Below, piece after piece: positions 6,253 to 12,428 of a stretch of 12,428 bases of DNA (within the stretch, counting starts at the first letter, position 1; each line of letters opens with the position of its first letter). The notes beneath the pieces were generated by a model that was not told where the DNA came from, ran no database searches, and was given only the letters and a program-made list of their open reading frames with translations. The DNA is from Gammaproteobacteria bacterium (GTDB lineage Bacteria; Pseudomonadota; Gammaproteobacteria; SZUA-229). The stretch is taken from contig DROB01000424.1 in assembly GCA_011321985.1 (NCBI GenBank), positions 1 to 12,428 of the forward strand, given 5' to 3'. The position numbers and the translations under genes were made by a program.

Positions 6253-6636
6253 ATGAAATATAAAGGAAGTTGTCATTGTGGTGCCGTACAGTATGAGGTA
6301 GAAGCTTCAGGTGAAATCGAGTGCCAGGAATGCAATTGTTCTATCTGTTCAAAGTCAGGGTATTTGCATTTGATTGTACCAAAGTCAAAATTTAAGTTAC
6401 TAGAGGGTGAGAGCTATCTAACAACTTATACGTTTGATACAGGTGAAGCAAAGCATAGATTTTGTAAAGTTTGCGGAATCAAGTCGTTTTATATTCCGAG
6501 ATCGAACCCTGATGGTTATGACGTAAATGTTCGCTGTTTAGAGCCACAGCCGAAGAAAATCAATATTCATCTTTTCGATGGAAAAAACTGGGAAGAACAT
6601 GCCCATGAGCTCAGCCATCTTAGTAAAGACGCGTAA
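6253..6636 (+). CDS. GFA-family (glutathione-dependent formaldehyde-activating-like) zinc-binding protein
   Basis: This 127-residue cytoplasmic protein has the GFA/CENP-V fold signature. It starts with 'GSCHCGAVQYEVEASG' (C7, C9), continues with 'CQECNCSICSKSG' (C24, C27, C29, C32) and later has 'HRFCKVCGIKSFY' (C71, C74). These cysteines are the usual ligands of two structural or catalytic zinc ions. Family members include a glutathione/formaldehyde-binding enzyme, but most have no proven activity, so no substrate is assigned. The internal ATG at 6253 is chosen because the family begins a few residues before GSCHCG; the upstream in-frame extension runs through the hairpin and has no family match. 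Codon use is AT-rich like the flanking DNA. It converges on the gene ending at 6746. Confidence 0.92.
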   Translation: MKYKGSCHCGAVQYEVEASGEIECQECNCSICSKSGYLHLIVPKSKFKLLEGESYLTTYTFDTGEAKHRFCKVCGIKSFYIPRSNPDGYDVNVRCLEPQPKKINIHLFDGKNWEEHAHELSHLSKDA

Positions 6637-6655
6637 CAGGAAAATTAACACGGAA

Positions 6656-6669
6656 CCGTCAGAAGACGG
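6656..6669. repeat. Small GC-rich hairpin between convergent genes
   Basis: CCGTC-AGAA-GACGG forms a 5-bp stem with a four-base loop, just past the GFA stop. No T run follows on either strand, so it is not a typical intrinsic terminator. The nearby GGGGTCGGTGACAAA looks like another repeat family but has no second copy in the window. Confidence 0.3.
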
Positions 6670-6745
6670 GAATGAAGGGGTCGGTGACAAACAGGAAGTA
6701 TTTACTTTTTTAATCGGCCCTCATTCATTAAGACCCATTTTACCT

Positions 6746-7531
6746 CTATTGTGCCACTGCTCGCGGGAAACTCTTTAGAACTTTTACTCTATTATTTCTC
6801 TCATGAAAAAATAAAAAAGCGGATACATGAGAACCATCTATCTCAGCTATTTTTCCGACATCAGGGGCATAAAAAGTATATCGCTGATCTTTTATATTGA
6901 CGGCACCAATATTGATCTCATATTCATCAGATATGAGGATCGCGTCAAACTTTCCTGCCGGTGTATTCACTTCGAAACGTCCCTCATAAACTTTATTCGA
7001 AAGTAACTTGCCATTGTACGCAACTGCATCAGGCTCAGATACATCATATACCTTTAAGTTACTTTCGCTTTTCCATCGCTGTCCCTGCCCTGCCCCTGCT
7101 GGCAGTAAAAGATGAGGGGATAACACTACCCGGTAGCCTGAATTAAGGTCTGTTTGCGCTACCAGGTGAACATTTCCTTCACTGTCAACTCGCCACTCTT
7201 CGATAAAATCATTATCAATTTTCAAGGTCCACTTCTTTAATTTATCTTTCCCGCTATCAACCTTACTGTGCGTTTCAAAAGAAGCATCAGGACTATCACT
7301 CTCCGTCGTAACTAATCGGTAGTTATAATTCCCGGGATAACCCGAGATATACACATAGGGATCGGTAATAACAATACCCGGAAGAGAATCACCCACCGTA
7401 TTTTTTCCAAGTTGAGATAGTTTTTCCCTTATATTCACTTCTGGTGCTCTGGCATCTTCCGCAAACACCTGGTTACCGATGCACATTAAGCAGATAAAAT
7501 AAACTCCTGACTTTTTCGTTTTTAACTGCAT
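6746..7531 (-). CDS. Exported protein of unknown function
   Basis: From the ATG at 7531 this is a 261-residue protein with a probable Sec signal peptide (MQLKTKKSG, a hydrophobic core YFICLMCIG, then VFA before cleavage near residue 24). The frame stays open upstream to a TTG at 7687, but that extension hides the signal peptide and has no ribosome-binding site. Neither candidate start has a strong Shine-Dalgarno sequence. The mature protein appears beta-rich, with 'YVYISGYPGNYNYRLV', 'GNVHLVAQTDLNSGYRVVL', 'VYEGRFEVNTPAGKFDAI' and 'YTFYAPDVGKIAEIDGS'. This pattern, with a 'TPAGKFDA' turn and a 'YAPDVG' strand, recalls DUF3108-like periplasmic or lipid-associated proteins, but the match is only by eye. 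It is AT-rich like the GFA gene and stands alone. Confidence 0.8.
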   Translation of the reverse strand: MQLKTKKSGVYFICLMCIGNQVFAEDARAPEVNIREKLSQLGKNTVGDSLPGIVITDPYVYISGYPGNYNYRLVTTESDSPDASFETHSKVDSGKDKLKKWTLKIDNDFIEEWRVDSEGNVHLVAQTDLNSGYRVVLSPHLLLPAGAGQGQRWKSESNLKVYDVSEPDAVAYNGKLLSNKVYEGRFEVNTPAGKFDAILISDEYEINIGAVNIKDQRYTFYAPDVGKIAEIDGSHVSAFLFFHERNNRVKVLKSFPRAVAQ

Positions 7532-7842
7532 AAGCAATATAGGAAAATATGGACTCAACAAATCCGCTACACCAAGCTGTATTTCATGGTATGCCATATG
7601 GAAGGCAATATCAAATAGACTCGACTTCACGTGATAGATCAATCTGTTAACTGTAGTTTGCAGAATCATAGCTGCGACTATAGGCAACTCTATTAACGCA
7701 TAGCAGAAGTCAGAACAATGAGGTGCTTGATAAGGGGTTCACCAGTCTCAAGGATCGAAGAGCTAAAGCCAGGAGCGTACCCACACGACCCTTCGCTTTT
7801 GTGTACTTGATTCATCAAACCAATTCCGACTAATATATCCCC
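7532..7842. other. Divergent intergenic region, 311 bases
   Basis: This gap separates the leftward exported-protein gene from the rightward membrane-GTPase operon. Its right end holds the promoter-like pair at 7807-7836. Bases 7735-7812 can be read as an open frame without a start codon (about 23 residues, '...SRIEELKPGAYPHDP...'), which may be a gene remnant but is too short to assign. No RNA gene or repeat is apparent. Confidence 0.4.
7807..7836 (+). promoter_or_regulatory. Sigma-70-like promoter placing transcription start at the ATG
   Basis: TTGATT (7807-7812) and TAATAT (7831-7836) are separated by 18 bases, a good sigma-70 match. The expected transcription start, about seven bases past the -10 box, falls on the A of the start codon at 7843. 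There is no Shine-Dalgarno sequence in the bases TATCCCC before the ATG. Together these suggest a leaderless mRNA for the first gene of the operon. Confidence 0.5.
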
Positions 7843-8391
7843 ATGTTAAAATACCTGCCGGGCATCCTGATCATACAAGCCGCTACTGTGGCTATGACGC
7901 TTGCGGCAATAAAATCGGATGATCAGGAACTTTGGCTGGCAGTATTATTGCTTGCTCTGATCATGGGTCTGGTGACTGCCTTCTGGTTTGGCTCCATTGC
8001 CAGCCACGCTAAAAAAGACGCACTGATACATGCCAAAGATGAATTTTCCAGAGAGCGGGAAAAATTACGCGTTAACGCCGAACGCCAGAAGACCCGATTA
8101 CTCCGCAAAAGTCACGAAGAGATCCGTAAGGAAACCAACCGTGCGCATGCCAGAACCAGCTTTAAACTGGGCGCGGGTTTTATCGGTATTATTGGTGCTG
8201 GCACATTGATGATATTCACCCAGTTTCTTACATTGGGTTTATTGACACTGGCGGTCGGTGGTGGCGCACTGGGCGGCTATCTCATGCGTGTTCGACATGA
8301 GACCGTATCACGACAGAAAGAAACTTCTGCCATCAATGATGAAAGAAAACCGGCTATTGAGACCCGACCTGGCAAGGGTGATTCCTGCTAG
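7843..8391 (+). CDS. Small inner-membrane protein with coiled coil and glycine-zipper segment
   Basis: This 182-residue protein has two N-terminal membrane helices (about 4-23 and 30-51). A charged helical segment follows (about 54-106, 'KDEFSREREKLRVNAERQKT' and following), probably a coiled coil. A second hydrophobic stretch (about 108-147) is rich in glycine ('LGAGFIGIIGAGTLMIF', 'LAVGGGALGGYL'), as in glycine-zipper hairpins. The polar tail ends in Cys. I recognise no named family. It is first in a rightward set with the DUF2868 and DUF3482 genes (gap to the next start 73 bases), which suggests a shared complex at the membrane. The start has no ribosome-binding site, consistent with leaderless translation; the next ATG (residue 18) would cut the first helix. 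Confidence 0.82.
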   Translation: MLKYLPGILIIQAATVAMTLAAIKSDDQELWLAVLLLALIMGLVTAFWFGSIASHAKKDALIHAKDEFSREREKLRVNAERQKTRLLRKSHEEIRKETNRAHARTSFKLGAGFIGIIGAGTLMIFTQFLTLGLLTLAVGGGALGGYLMRVRHETVSRQKETSAINDERKPAIETRPGKGDSC

Positions 8392-8464
8392 GCTCTCTTC
8401 CTGCCCCGCGCTTAACTCTATTACCTGCAGTCTTTTAGTTACAAATGAGAACAGGCTATATAAA

Positions 8465-9928
8465 ATGCCCGGTATCCAGTGCAAAAAAGGCTTTAACCCG
8501 TCAGTGATAAATTCTAATTTCGACAAGCGTTTACTGATCGAACAGATACGTTACCTGGAAACGCAGCATCCGCTTGCCTGTGATACTGAGGAGCCTTTTT
8601 CTGATTTTAACGTACACAGAGATTTTGAAGACCGTCTGTGGTTGCGGGCTCAGTGTCTCGTTGAGCAACATGGTTTATCTTCGCTGCTGGGCCGCGCGGC
8701 AAGACTGTCTCGCTATGTCAGAACACTGGTTTTTGTCGTGGCGGCTTTATTGGGTGCATTGGGCAGCGTATATGCGATTACCGACAGTGATACCATCAAC
8801 ATCTACTGGTTGTTACTGGTCCTGCTCGGTTTTAATCTACTTTCGATGCTGCTGTGGCTGACAGGCATCAGCCTGAATAGTGAAGGTTTAACCTCAGGAA
8901 TGCTGGCCCGATTAACAGGCTGGTTACCCGGGTACCTCAAACACAGGAGCCAGGCTAACGATTCTGCCAACAATAAGACCAGCACACAGGCAGACCGGGC
9001 ATGGCTGCACTGCCAGTTTTCAGGAGCTGTAGGCAAGTGGCAGCTGAGCAAGTTGAGCCACCAGTTATGGCTGACTTATCTCTTCACCGGCCTGGTGTTT
9101 TTAGTATTATTGTTAATGGTTCGTCAGTATGATTTTGTCTGGGGCACCACCCTGTTATCTGACAGCATCTTCATAAAAATAACGGACGTTTTAAGCATGC
9201 CACTCGATAGTTTAGGCTTCGCAACACCTTCGCCAGAACTGATTCATGCAACACGGATTGGCTCATTGCCACCTGATGCCGCACAGACCTTAACGGCTGA
9301 ACATCGCACCCACTGGGCGCAGTTCCTGCTGGGTTCACTGCTGTGTTTTGGCATCGCGCCACGGATACTGCTGCTTGGCTGGTCGGCGATGATGTGCCGT
9401 CGCGCCAAACACCGTTTCACGCTGGATTATTACCTGCCTTATTATATTAATTTGCGTCAGCGCCTGATGCCACTGGCAAGTCATGGCGAGATAGTCGATG
9501 CAGACAGCTCGCCTCCGACTATCGCCAAACCCCGGGTTAAAACACCTGCACCGCATGCCCTCCCCGTTGACACGTTATGGGTAGCAGTGGAACTCGGTGA
9601 TAACATGCACTGGCCGCCTGCATCGATCAATAAGGTCAGTGACCTCGGGCAGGTGGTTGATCGTGCATCACTGGAACTTGTCCTGCAACGCCTGCAGGGT
9701 AATAAACACCCGATAGTCGCAGTAGCTGTATCATCGGCCCGCTCCCCTGATCGTGGTGTACAACGTACCATCACCGGTTTGATGTCGAACAGTGCGCAAC
9801 GCTGGCTGGTGTTATTAAAAGAACATACAGATGAACCTGTTTCGAGCACGCGACTGGCGGCCTGGTACCGACTGGCCGAAACGTGCAATGTTCCCGCCGA
9901 TCATGTCATCACCATGATCATGGAGTAG
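8465..9928 (+). CDS. DUF2868-family membrane protein
   Basis: Taking the ATG at 8465, which has AGG about 9 bases upstream, the protein has 487 residues, about the usual length of DUF2868 proteins as I recall it. The frame is open back to 8258 but that part overlaps the previous gene and looks like a shadow. The N-terminal region 'VHRDFEDRLWLRAQCLVEQHG' is followed by two membrane helices (about 86-105 and 112-134), a cytoplasmic segment with a 'WQLSKLSHQLWLTYLF' entry into helix three (about 200-219), a loop with 'IGSLPPDAAQ', and a fourth helix (about 286-310). A soluble C-terminal domain (about 366-487) follows. DUF2868 genes commonly sit just before a DUF3482 GTPase gene, as here (4-base gap to the next ATG). 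The function is unknown; a membrane partner of the GTPase is likely. Confidence 0.85.
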   Translation: MPGIQCKKGFNPSVINSNFDKRLLIEQIRYLETQHPLACDTEEPFSDFNVHRDFEDRLWLRAQCLVEQHGLSSLLGRAARLSRYVRTLVFVVAALLGALGSVYAITDSDTINIYWLLLVLLGFNLLSMLLWLTGISLNSEGLTSGMLARLTGWLPGYLKHRSQANDSANNKTSTQADRAWLHCQFSGAVGKWQLSKLSHQLWLTYLFTGLVFLVLLLMVRQYDFVWGTTLLSDSIFIKITDVLSMPLDSLGFATPSPELIHATRIGSLPPDAAQTLTAEHRTHWAQFLLGSLLCFGIAPRILLLGWSAMMCRRAKHRFTLDYYLPYYINLRQRLMPLASHGEIVDADSSPPTIAKPRVKTPAPHALPVDTLWVAVELGDNMHWPPASINKVSDLGQVVDRASLELVLQRLQGNKHPIVAVAVSSARSPDRGVQRTITGLMSNSAQRWLVLLKEHTDEPVSSTRLAAWYRLAETCNVPADHVITMIME

Positions 9929-9932
9929 GCTC

Positions 9933-11333
9933 ATGCCAGAGAACAGACACGAAAGCCGTTACCCGACGATAAATGTTGCTGTAGTCGGGCACACCAATGC
10001 CGGAAAAACATCATTGATCCGCACCCTGCTGAGAGATGATCAGTTTGGTAATATCGACGATGCAGCGGGCACCACACGTGTTGTAGAAAAGTCGGTCATC
10101 TTTGCTGGTGATGATGCAGTATTGACGCTGTTTGATACCCCCGGTTTTGAGGATTCGAGTGCTTTACTGCAGACACTTGATAATCTGTCACAGACCATCG
10201 GAGCTAAATTGCCTGCAGATCTGTTACGCGGCTTCCTGTCACAGGCAGAAAAATTTCCTGATTTCGAACAGGAAGCCAAAGTGTTGCGGCAATCTCTCAG
10301 CAGTGATGTGCTGCTGTATATCATCGATGTGCGTGAACCCCTGCTGGGCAAATACAGCGATGAAGTCGAAATATTGAGCAAGGCCGGTAAACCGATTCTT
10401 CCGGTGTTTAACTTCATTGCCGGTAACAGCGAATCTCTGAAACGCTGGCGCGAGCAGATGGCACGCTTTAATCTGCACGCAGCACTGGAATTTGATACCG
10501 TGGCTTTTGATTTCGAAGCCGAAAAAAGACTCTACCAGAAACTGCAAAGCCTGCTCGAACGGCATTACGATACACTGCAGACGTTAATCGACTACCGCCA
10601 GGAAGTATGGAAGAACCTGGTTCATGCCGCTGCGCAGCGTATCTTTCAATTGCTGACTGAAGTTGCCTGTTATCGTCGTGAAGTAGCGGGTAAAGAGGGC
10701 ATCTCTGATGCTGATGTGACATCGATGCAAGCCTTCGTACGCCAGGCGGAACAGTCGGCATTGCGTGATCTGCTATCCATATTTTCTTTCACGCAGAAAG
10801 ATGTCGATCTGCAACAACTGGCGGTGCACGATGGACGATGGGAGCTGGATATATTCTCTCCACATGCATTAAAAGACTTTGGCCTGAATGCCGGCGCGAC
10901 TGCACTGAAAGGGGCAGCAGCCGGTGCCGGCATTGATCTGATGGTGGGCGGCATGAGCCTCGGTGCAGCGACCGTGCTGGGCGCGGCACTGGGTGCGGGC
11001 TGGGCGACATTGCGCCGCTACCAGCAGGAACTAGCCGCTGCCTGGCACGGACATAGATGGCTGTGTGTTGACGATGACACGGTCAGCCTGCTGTACCTCC
11101 GGCAACGCAGATTACTGCTCACCCTGACACAGCGCGGGCATGCAGATCAGAGCAATATAAAACTTGCAGATAATGGCGAACATGCGCTACCAAAGCGATG
11201 GCATAAAGTCGTAAAGGTGCTGCGCCAGAAACCTGAATGGCAACACGACGCATCATCCAGTGAAGCGTATCTGCAATTACAGGCAGAGATCGTAGAGTGG
11301 CTGACTACGGACGAAAGGAGGGTTAGCAGATAA
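9933..11333 (+). CDS. DUF3482-type GTPase with glycine-rich membrane-active segment
   Basis: This 466-residue protein has an Era/TrmE-like GTPase domain at the N-terminus: P-loop GHTNAGKT (19-26), switch I threonines in 'AGTTRVV' (45-51) and G3 DTPG (68-71). The expected G4 NKxD motif is not seen; its place is taken by 'ILPVFNFIAG' (155-164), so guanine specificity may be read differently. A helical middle (about 190-290) follows, then a segment 'GATALKGAAAGAGIDLMVGG' (321-340) continuing to 'LGAALGAGWATL', a glycine-zipper-like pair of helices able to enter or hug a membrane. The tail is basic. A GGAG sequence overlapping the upstream stop region is the ribosome-binding site. Placement directly after DUF2868 matches the pairing known for these families. 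The stop is only two bases from the convergent ThuA-like gene. The nucleotide cycle and role are unknown. Confidence 0.9.
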   Translation: MPENRHESRYPTINVAVVGHTNAGKTSLIRTLLRDDQFGNIDDAAGTTRVVEKSVIFAGDDAVLTLFDTPGFEDSSALLQTLDNLSQTIGAKLPADLLRGFLSQAEKFPDFEQEAKVLRQSLSSDVLLYIIDVREPLLGKYSDEVEILSKAGKPILPVFNFIAGNSESLKRWREQMARFNLHAALEFDTVAFDFEAEKRLYQKLQSLLERHYDTLQTLIDYRQEVWKNLVHAAAQRIFQLLTEVACYRREVAGKEGISDADVTSMQAFVRQAEQSALRDLLSIFSFTQKDVDLQQLAVHDGRWELDIFSPHALKDFGLNAGATALKGAAAGAGIDLMVGGMSLGAATVLGAALGAGWATLRRYQQELAAAWHGHRWLCVDDDTVSLLYLRQRRLLLTLTQRGHADQSNIKLADNGEHALPKRWHKVVKVLRQKPEWQHDASSSEAYLQLQAEIVEWLTTDERRVSR

Positions 11334-11335
11334 AC

Positions 11336-12124
11336 TCAATCATTTTCAGCTACTGCCGCATATATTATACCGTTAGTGATATGACGAAGAAATATTTCAC
11401 TCGACCATGCACCTTTAGAGTGGCCCATAACGCTGCAAAACACCCTGCCTTTACCTTGCTCTCGCAGCCAGGCAACCGGGTGAAAATCTCCATGAATCCC
11501 ACCTTCGTAGGTTGATTCATCAACCAGGATCAAAGGTGTAATATCCCGTGATATTGCTGCAAAGTTGTACCATTCATCCTGACGCTGCCATCGCTTGGGA
11601 AGCCCCCTGTTTACTCGATGCTCTCTATTGGTCAACATAATACTTGCCTTCTGGATTTCAGGATGCCCGGAGAAACGAACACCTAGCAGACCACTGAACC
11701 AGGGCCAGTCCTCTTCTGCACGAATACCGGCATGCAGGATGACGACACCGTGCCCTGATTCAATATATTTTCGAAAGGCATTCTGCTGTGCAACATTTAA
11801 AATATCACCGCTGTTATTGATGAAGATTACAGCATCGAACCGGAGTAGACCCTGTCTGGAGAAGACCTTCGGATCAGACGAAGCCGTAACCTGAAAACCT
11901 GTTTTAACGCCAAGATTTTTGATTGATTCGACAGCGACCGGGGTGGAAGCATGTTGGTAGCGTCCGGGTTCTGTTTTCGTAAAGATCAGTACTGCAAAAG
12001 TTTTCTGGCTTAACGGCTGTCTTAACGACGTTTGCACTACATCGGCCGCACTCAGTACGGACGTGCTTGACAACATGATCATACAAATCGCAAAGATCTT
12101 TGTCATTGTCTTATTCTTCAACAT
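11336..12124 (-). CDS. Secreted ThuA-like (class I glutamine amidotransferase fold) protein
   Basis: This 262-residue protein has a signal peptide (MTKIFAICMIMLSSTSVLSA) and a ThuA-like domain from about 42 to 258. Visible family motifs are 'AVLIFTKT' (44-51), 'HASTPVAVESI' (58-68), 'FDAVIFINNSGDIL' (96-109), 'VVILHAGIRAEEDWPWFSGL' (127-146), H154, 'RQDEWYNF' (181-188), 'DESTYEGG' (202-209), 'FHPVAW' (214-219) and 'MGHSKGAW' (233-240). ThuA was first linked to trehalose or disaccharide use, and secreted ThuA-like domains often accompany glycan-degrading enzymes. Two starts are possible, 12124 or the ATG at 12106. The second has GAAGAA upstream and gives a more ordinary signal peptide; the first has no ribosome-binding site. 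The gene lies about 100 bases downstream of the partial lectin- or lyase-like gene and may share its transcript. Confidence 0.9.
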   Translation of the reverse strand: MLKNKTMTKIFAICMIMLSSTSVLSAADVVQTSLRQPLSQKTFAVLIFTKTEPGRYQHASTPVAVESIKNLGVKTGFQVTASSDPKVFSRQGLLRFDAVIFINNSGDILNVAQQNAFRKYIESGHGVVILHAGIRAEEDWPWFSGLLGVRFSGHPEIQKASIMLTNREHRVNRGLPKRWQRQDEWYNFAAISRDITPLILVDESTYEGGIHGDFHPVAWLREQGKGRVFCSVMGHSKGAWSSEIFLRHITNGIIYAAVAEND

Positions 12125-12224
12125 GGTTTCTATAACCCATTAAACCAGATCCCCGTACTCAAACACCGGTTAATTTTTTGAAGAGTACAGACCATGTCCG
12201 TAGTAATTATTTACTTCTGACCGG
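12125..12224. other. Short spacer with inverted repeat between two leftward genes
   Basis: This 100-base spacer contains GTACTC (12155-12160) and GAGTAC (12183-12188) around an AT-rich loop, and two copies of ACCGGTTA (around 12165 and 12220). There is no T run on the minus strand after the stem, so transcription may continue from the partial gene into the ThuA-like gene. Confidence 0.3.
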
Positions 12225-12428
12225 TTACTGAAGGCAGCCTATTCGACTTGTACTGACCACGATATTATCGAACAGCAATCCTGCCTCGCTGTGCGCTTCA
12301 TGGTGAAACAAGCCCAACCAGAAATGATTCAGTTGCACGCTTGAGTCAGTGCGAAGCCACATATTATTCCATGGACCCACAGGCTTATTATCAACCCAGA
12401 AGTTGAGTGAACCTGTGCCATCATCAGC
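12225..12428 (-). CDS. Lectin-like or polysaccharide-lyase-like beta-jellyroll protein, C-terminal end (partial)
   Basis: A minus-strand frame enters from the right edge and runs 67 codons to a TAA. It reads 'GSLNFWVDNKPVGPWNNMWL', then a short variable strand with 'LNHFWLGLFHHEAH', and closes with 'GLLFDNIVVSTSRIGCLQ'. The 'LNFWVD.K..G.W' strand and the final 'FDNIVVS' strand are typical of the C-terminus of concanavalin-like jellyroll domains, as in secreted lyases and laminin-G-like glucanases. The N-terminal part and any catalytic residues lie outside the window, so the enzyme class is not decided. With the ThuA-like gene downstream it suggests extracellular carbohydrate processing. The open frame and C-terminus are clear; the fold call is moderate. 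Confidence 0.68.
   Translation of the reverse strand, partial: ADDGTGSLNFWVDNKPVGPWNNMWLRTDSSVQLNHFWLGLFHHEAHSEAGLLFDNIVVSTSRIGCLQ

Noticed and set aside
7532..7687. N-terminal extension of the exported protein to a TTG
   Set aside because: It would bury the signal peptide that begins at the ATG at 7531, and no ribosome-binding site precedes it.
7735..7812. Startless open frame reading SRIEELKPGAYPHDP, considered as a transposase remnant
   Set aside because: It is about 23 residues, has no start codon and no motif that fixes a family.
8258..8464. N-terminal extension of the DUF2868 gene
   Set aside because: It overlaps the preceding gene in another frame and the residues lack family character; the ATG at 8465 gives the expected length.
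12183..12201. GAGTACAGACCATGTCCG as a further copy of the GGGGACAGACCACG repeat
   Set aside because: Only the ACAGACCA core is shared; the flanks do not match, so chance is likely.
1..12428. CRISPR arrays, tRNA or rRNA genes, integrase or transposase genes
   Set aside because: I looked for regular spaced repeats, tRNA-like cloverleafs and recombinase motifs on both strands and saw none that could be supported.

Overview
The window looks like chromosomal DNA of a free-living gammaproteobacterium, but this is an inference from gene types and style and no taxonomic marker is present. Support comes from a large membrane hybrid histidine kinase, an ECF sigma factor, an adjacent DUF2868/DUF3482 gene pair, and scattered short GGGGACAGACCACG-type intergenic repeats. 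Base composition is uneven. The kinase operon and the GTPase operon are moderately GC-balanced, while about 4725-5210 and 6180-7530 are clearly AT-rich.

Layout from left to right: (1) the 3' end of a HipA-like kinase gene (2-169), then a repeat-rich spacer. (2) A leftward three-gene signalling operon, 3958 down to 322: hybrid histidine kinase, REC-PAS response regulator and small ArsR-family repressor. Both junctions are 4-bp ATGA overlaps. A near-identical 24-bp direct repeat lies at each end (294-317 and 4055-4078). (3) A roughly 108-bp palindromic MITE-like element (4055-4162), then a leftward ECF sigma factor (4167-4724) with no visible anti-sigma partner. (4) A long AT-rich gap, then a rightward secreted protein of unknown function (5209-5937). 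(5) A spacer with a third copy of the GGGGACAGACCACG repeat and a strong hairpin, then a GFA-family zinc protein (6253-6636), convergent with a leftward exported protein (6746-7531). (6) A rightward three-gene set (7843-11333): a membrane/coiled-coil protein, a DUF2868 membrane protein and a DUF3482 GTPase. Its promoter-like sequence suggests a leaderless first gene. (7) Leftward, a secreted ThuA-like protein (11336-12124) and the C-terminal end of a lectin-like or polysaccharide-lyase-like protein (12225-12428), probably carbohydrate-related.

The most interesting points are two. The ArsR protein has lost the usual ELCVCDL metal-site cysteines but keeps two cysteines 66 residues apart (C37, C103), the spacing of the BigR/SqrR persulfide-sensing dithiol pair. 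It is translationally coupled to a kinase and a regulator that has no DNA-binding domain, so it is the only DNA-binding product of that operon. The second is the membrane-GTPase set, in which the first and last proteins both carry glycine-zipper-like hydrophobic segments and the GTPase lacks a recognisable NKxD motif. All functional links are inferences from sequence reading alone.
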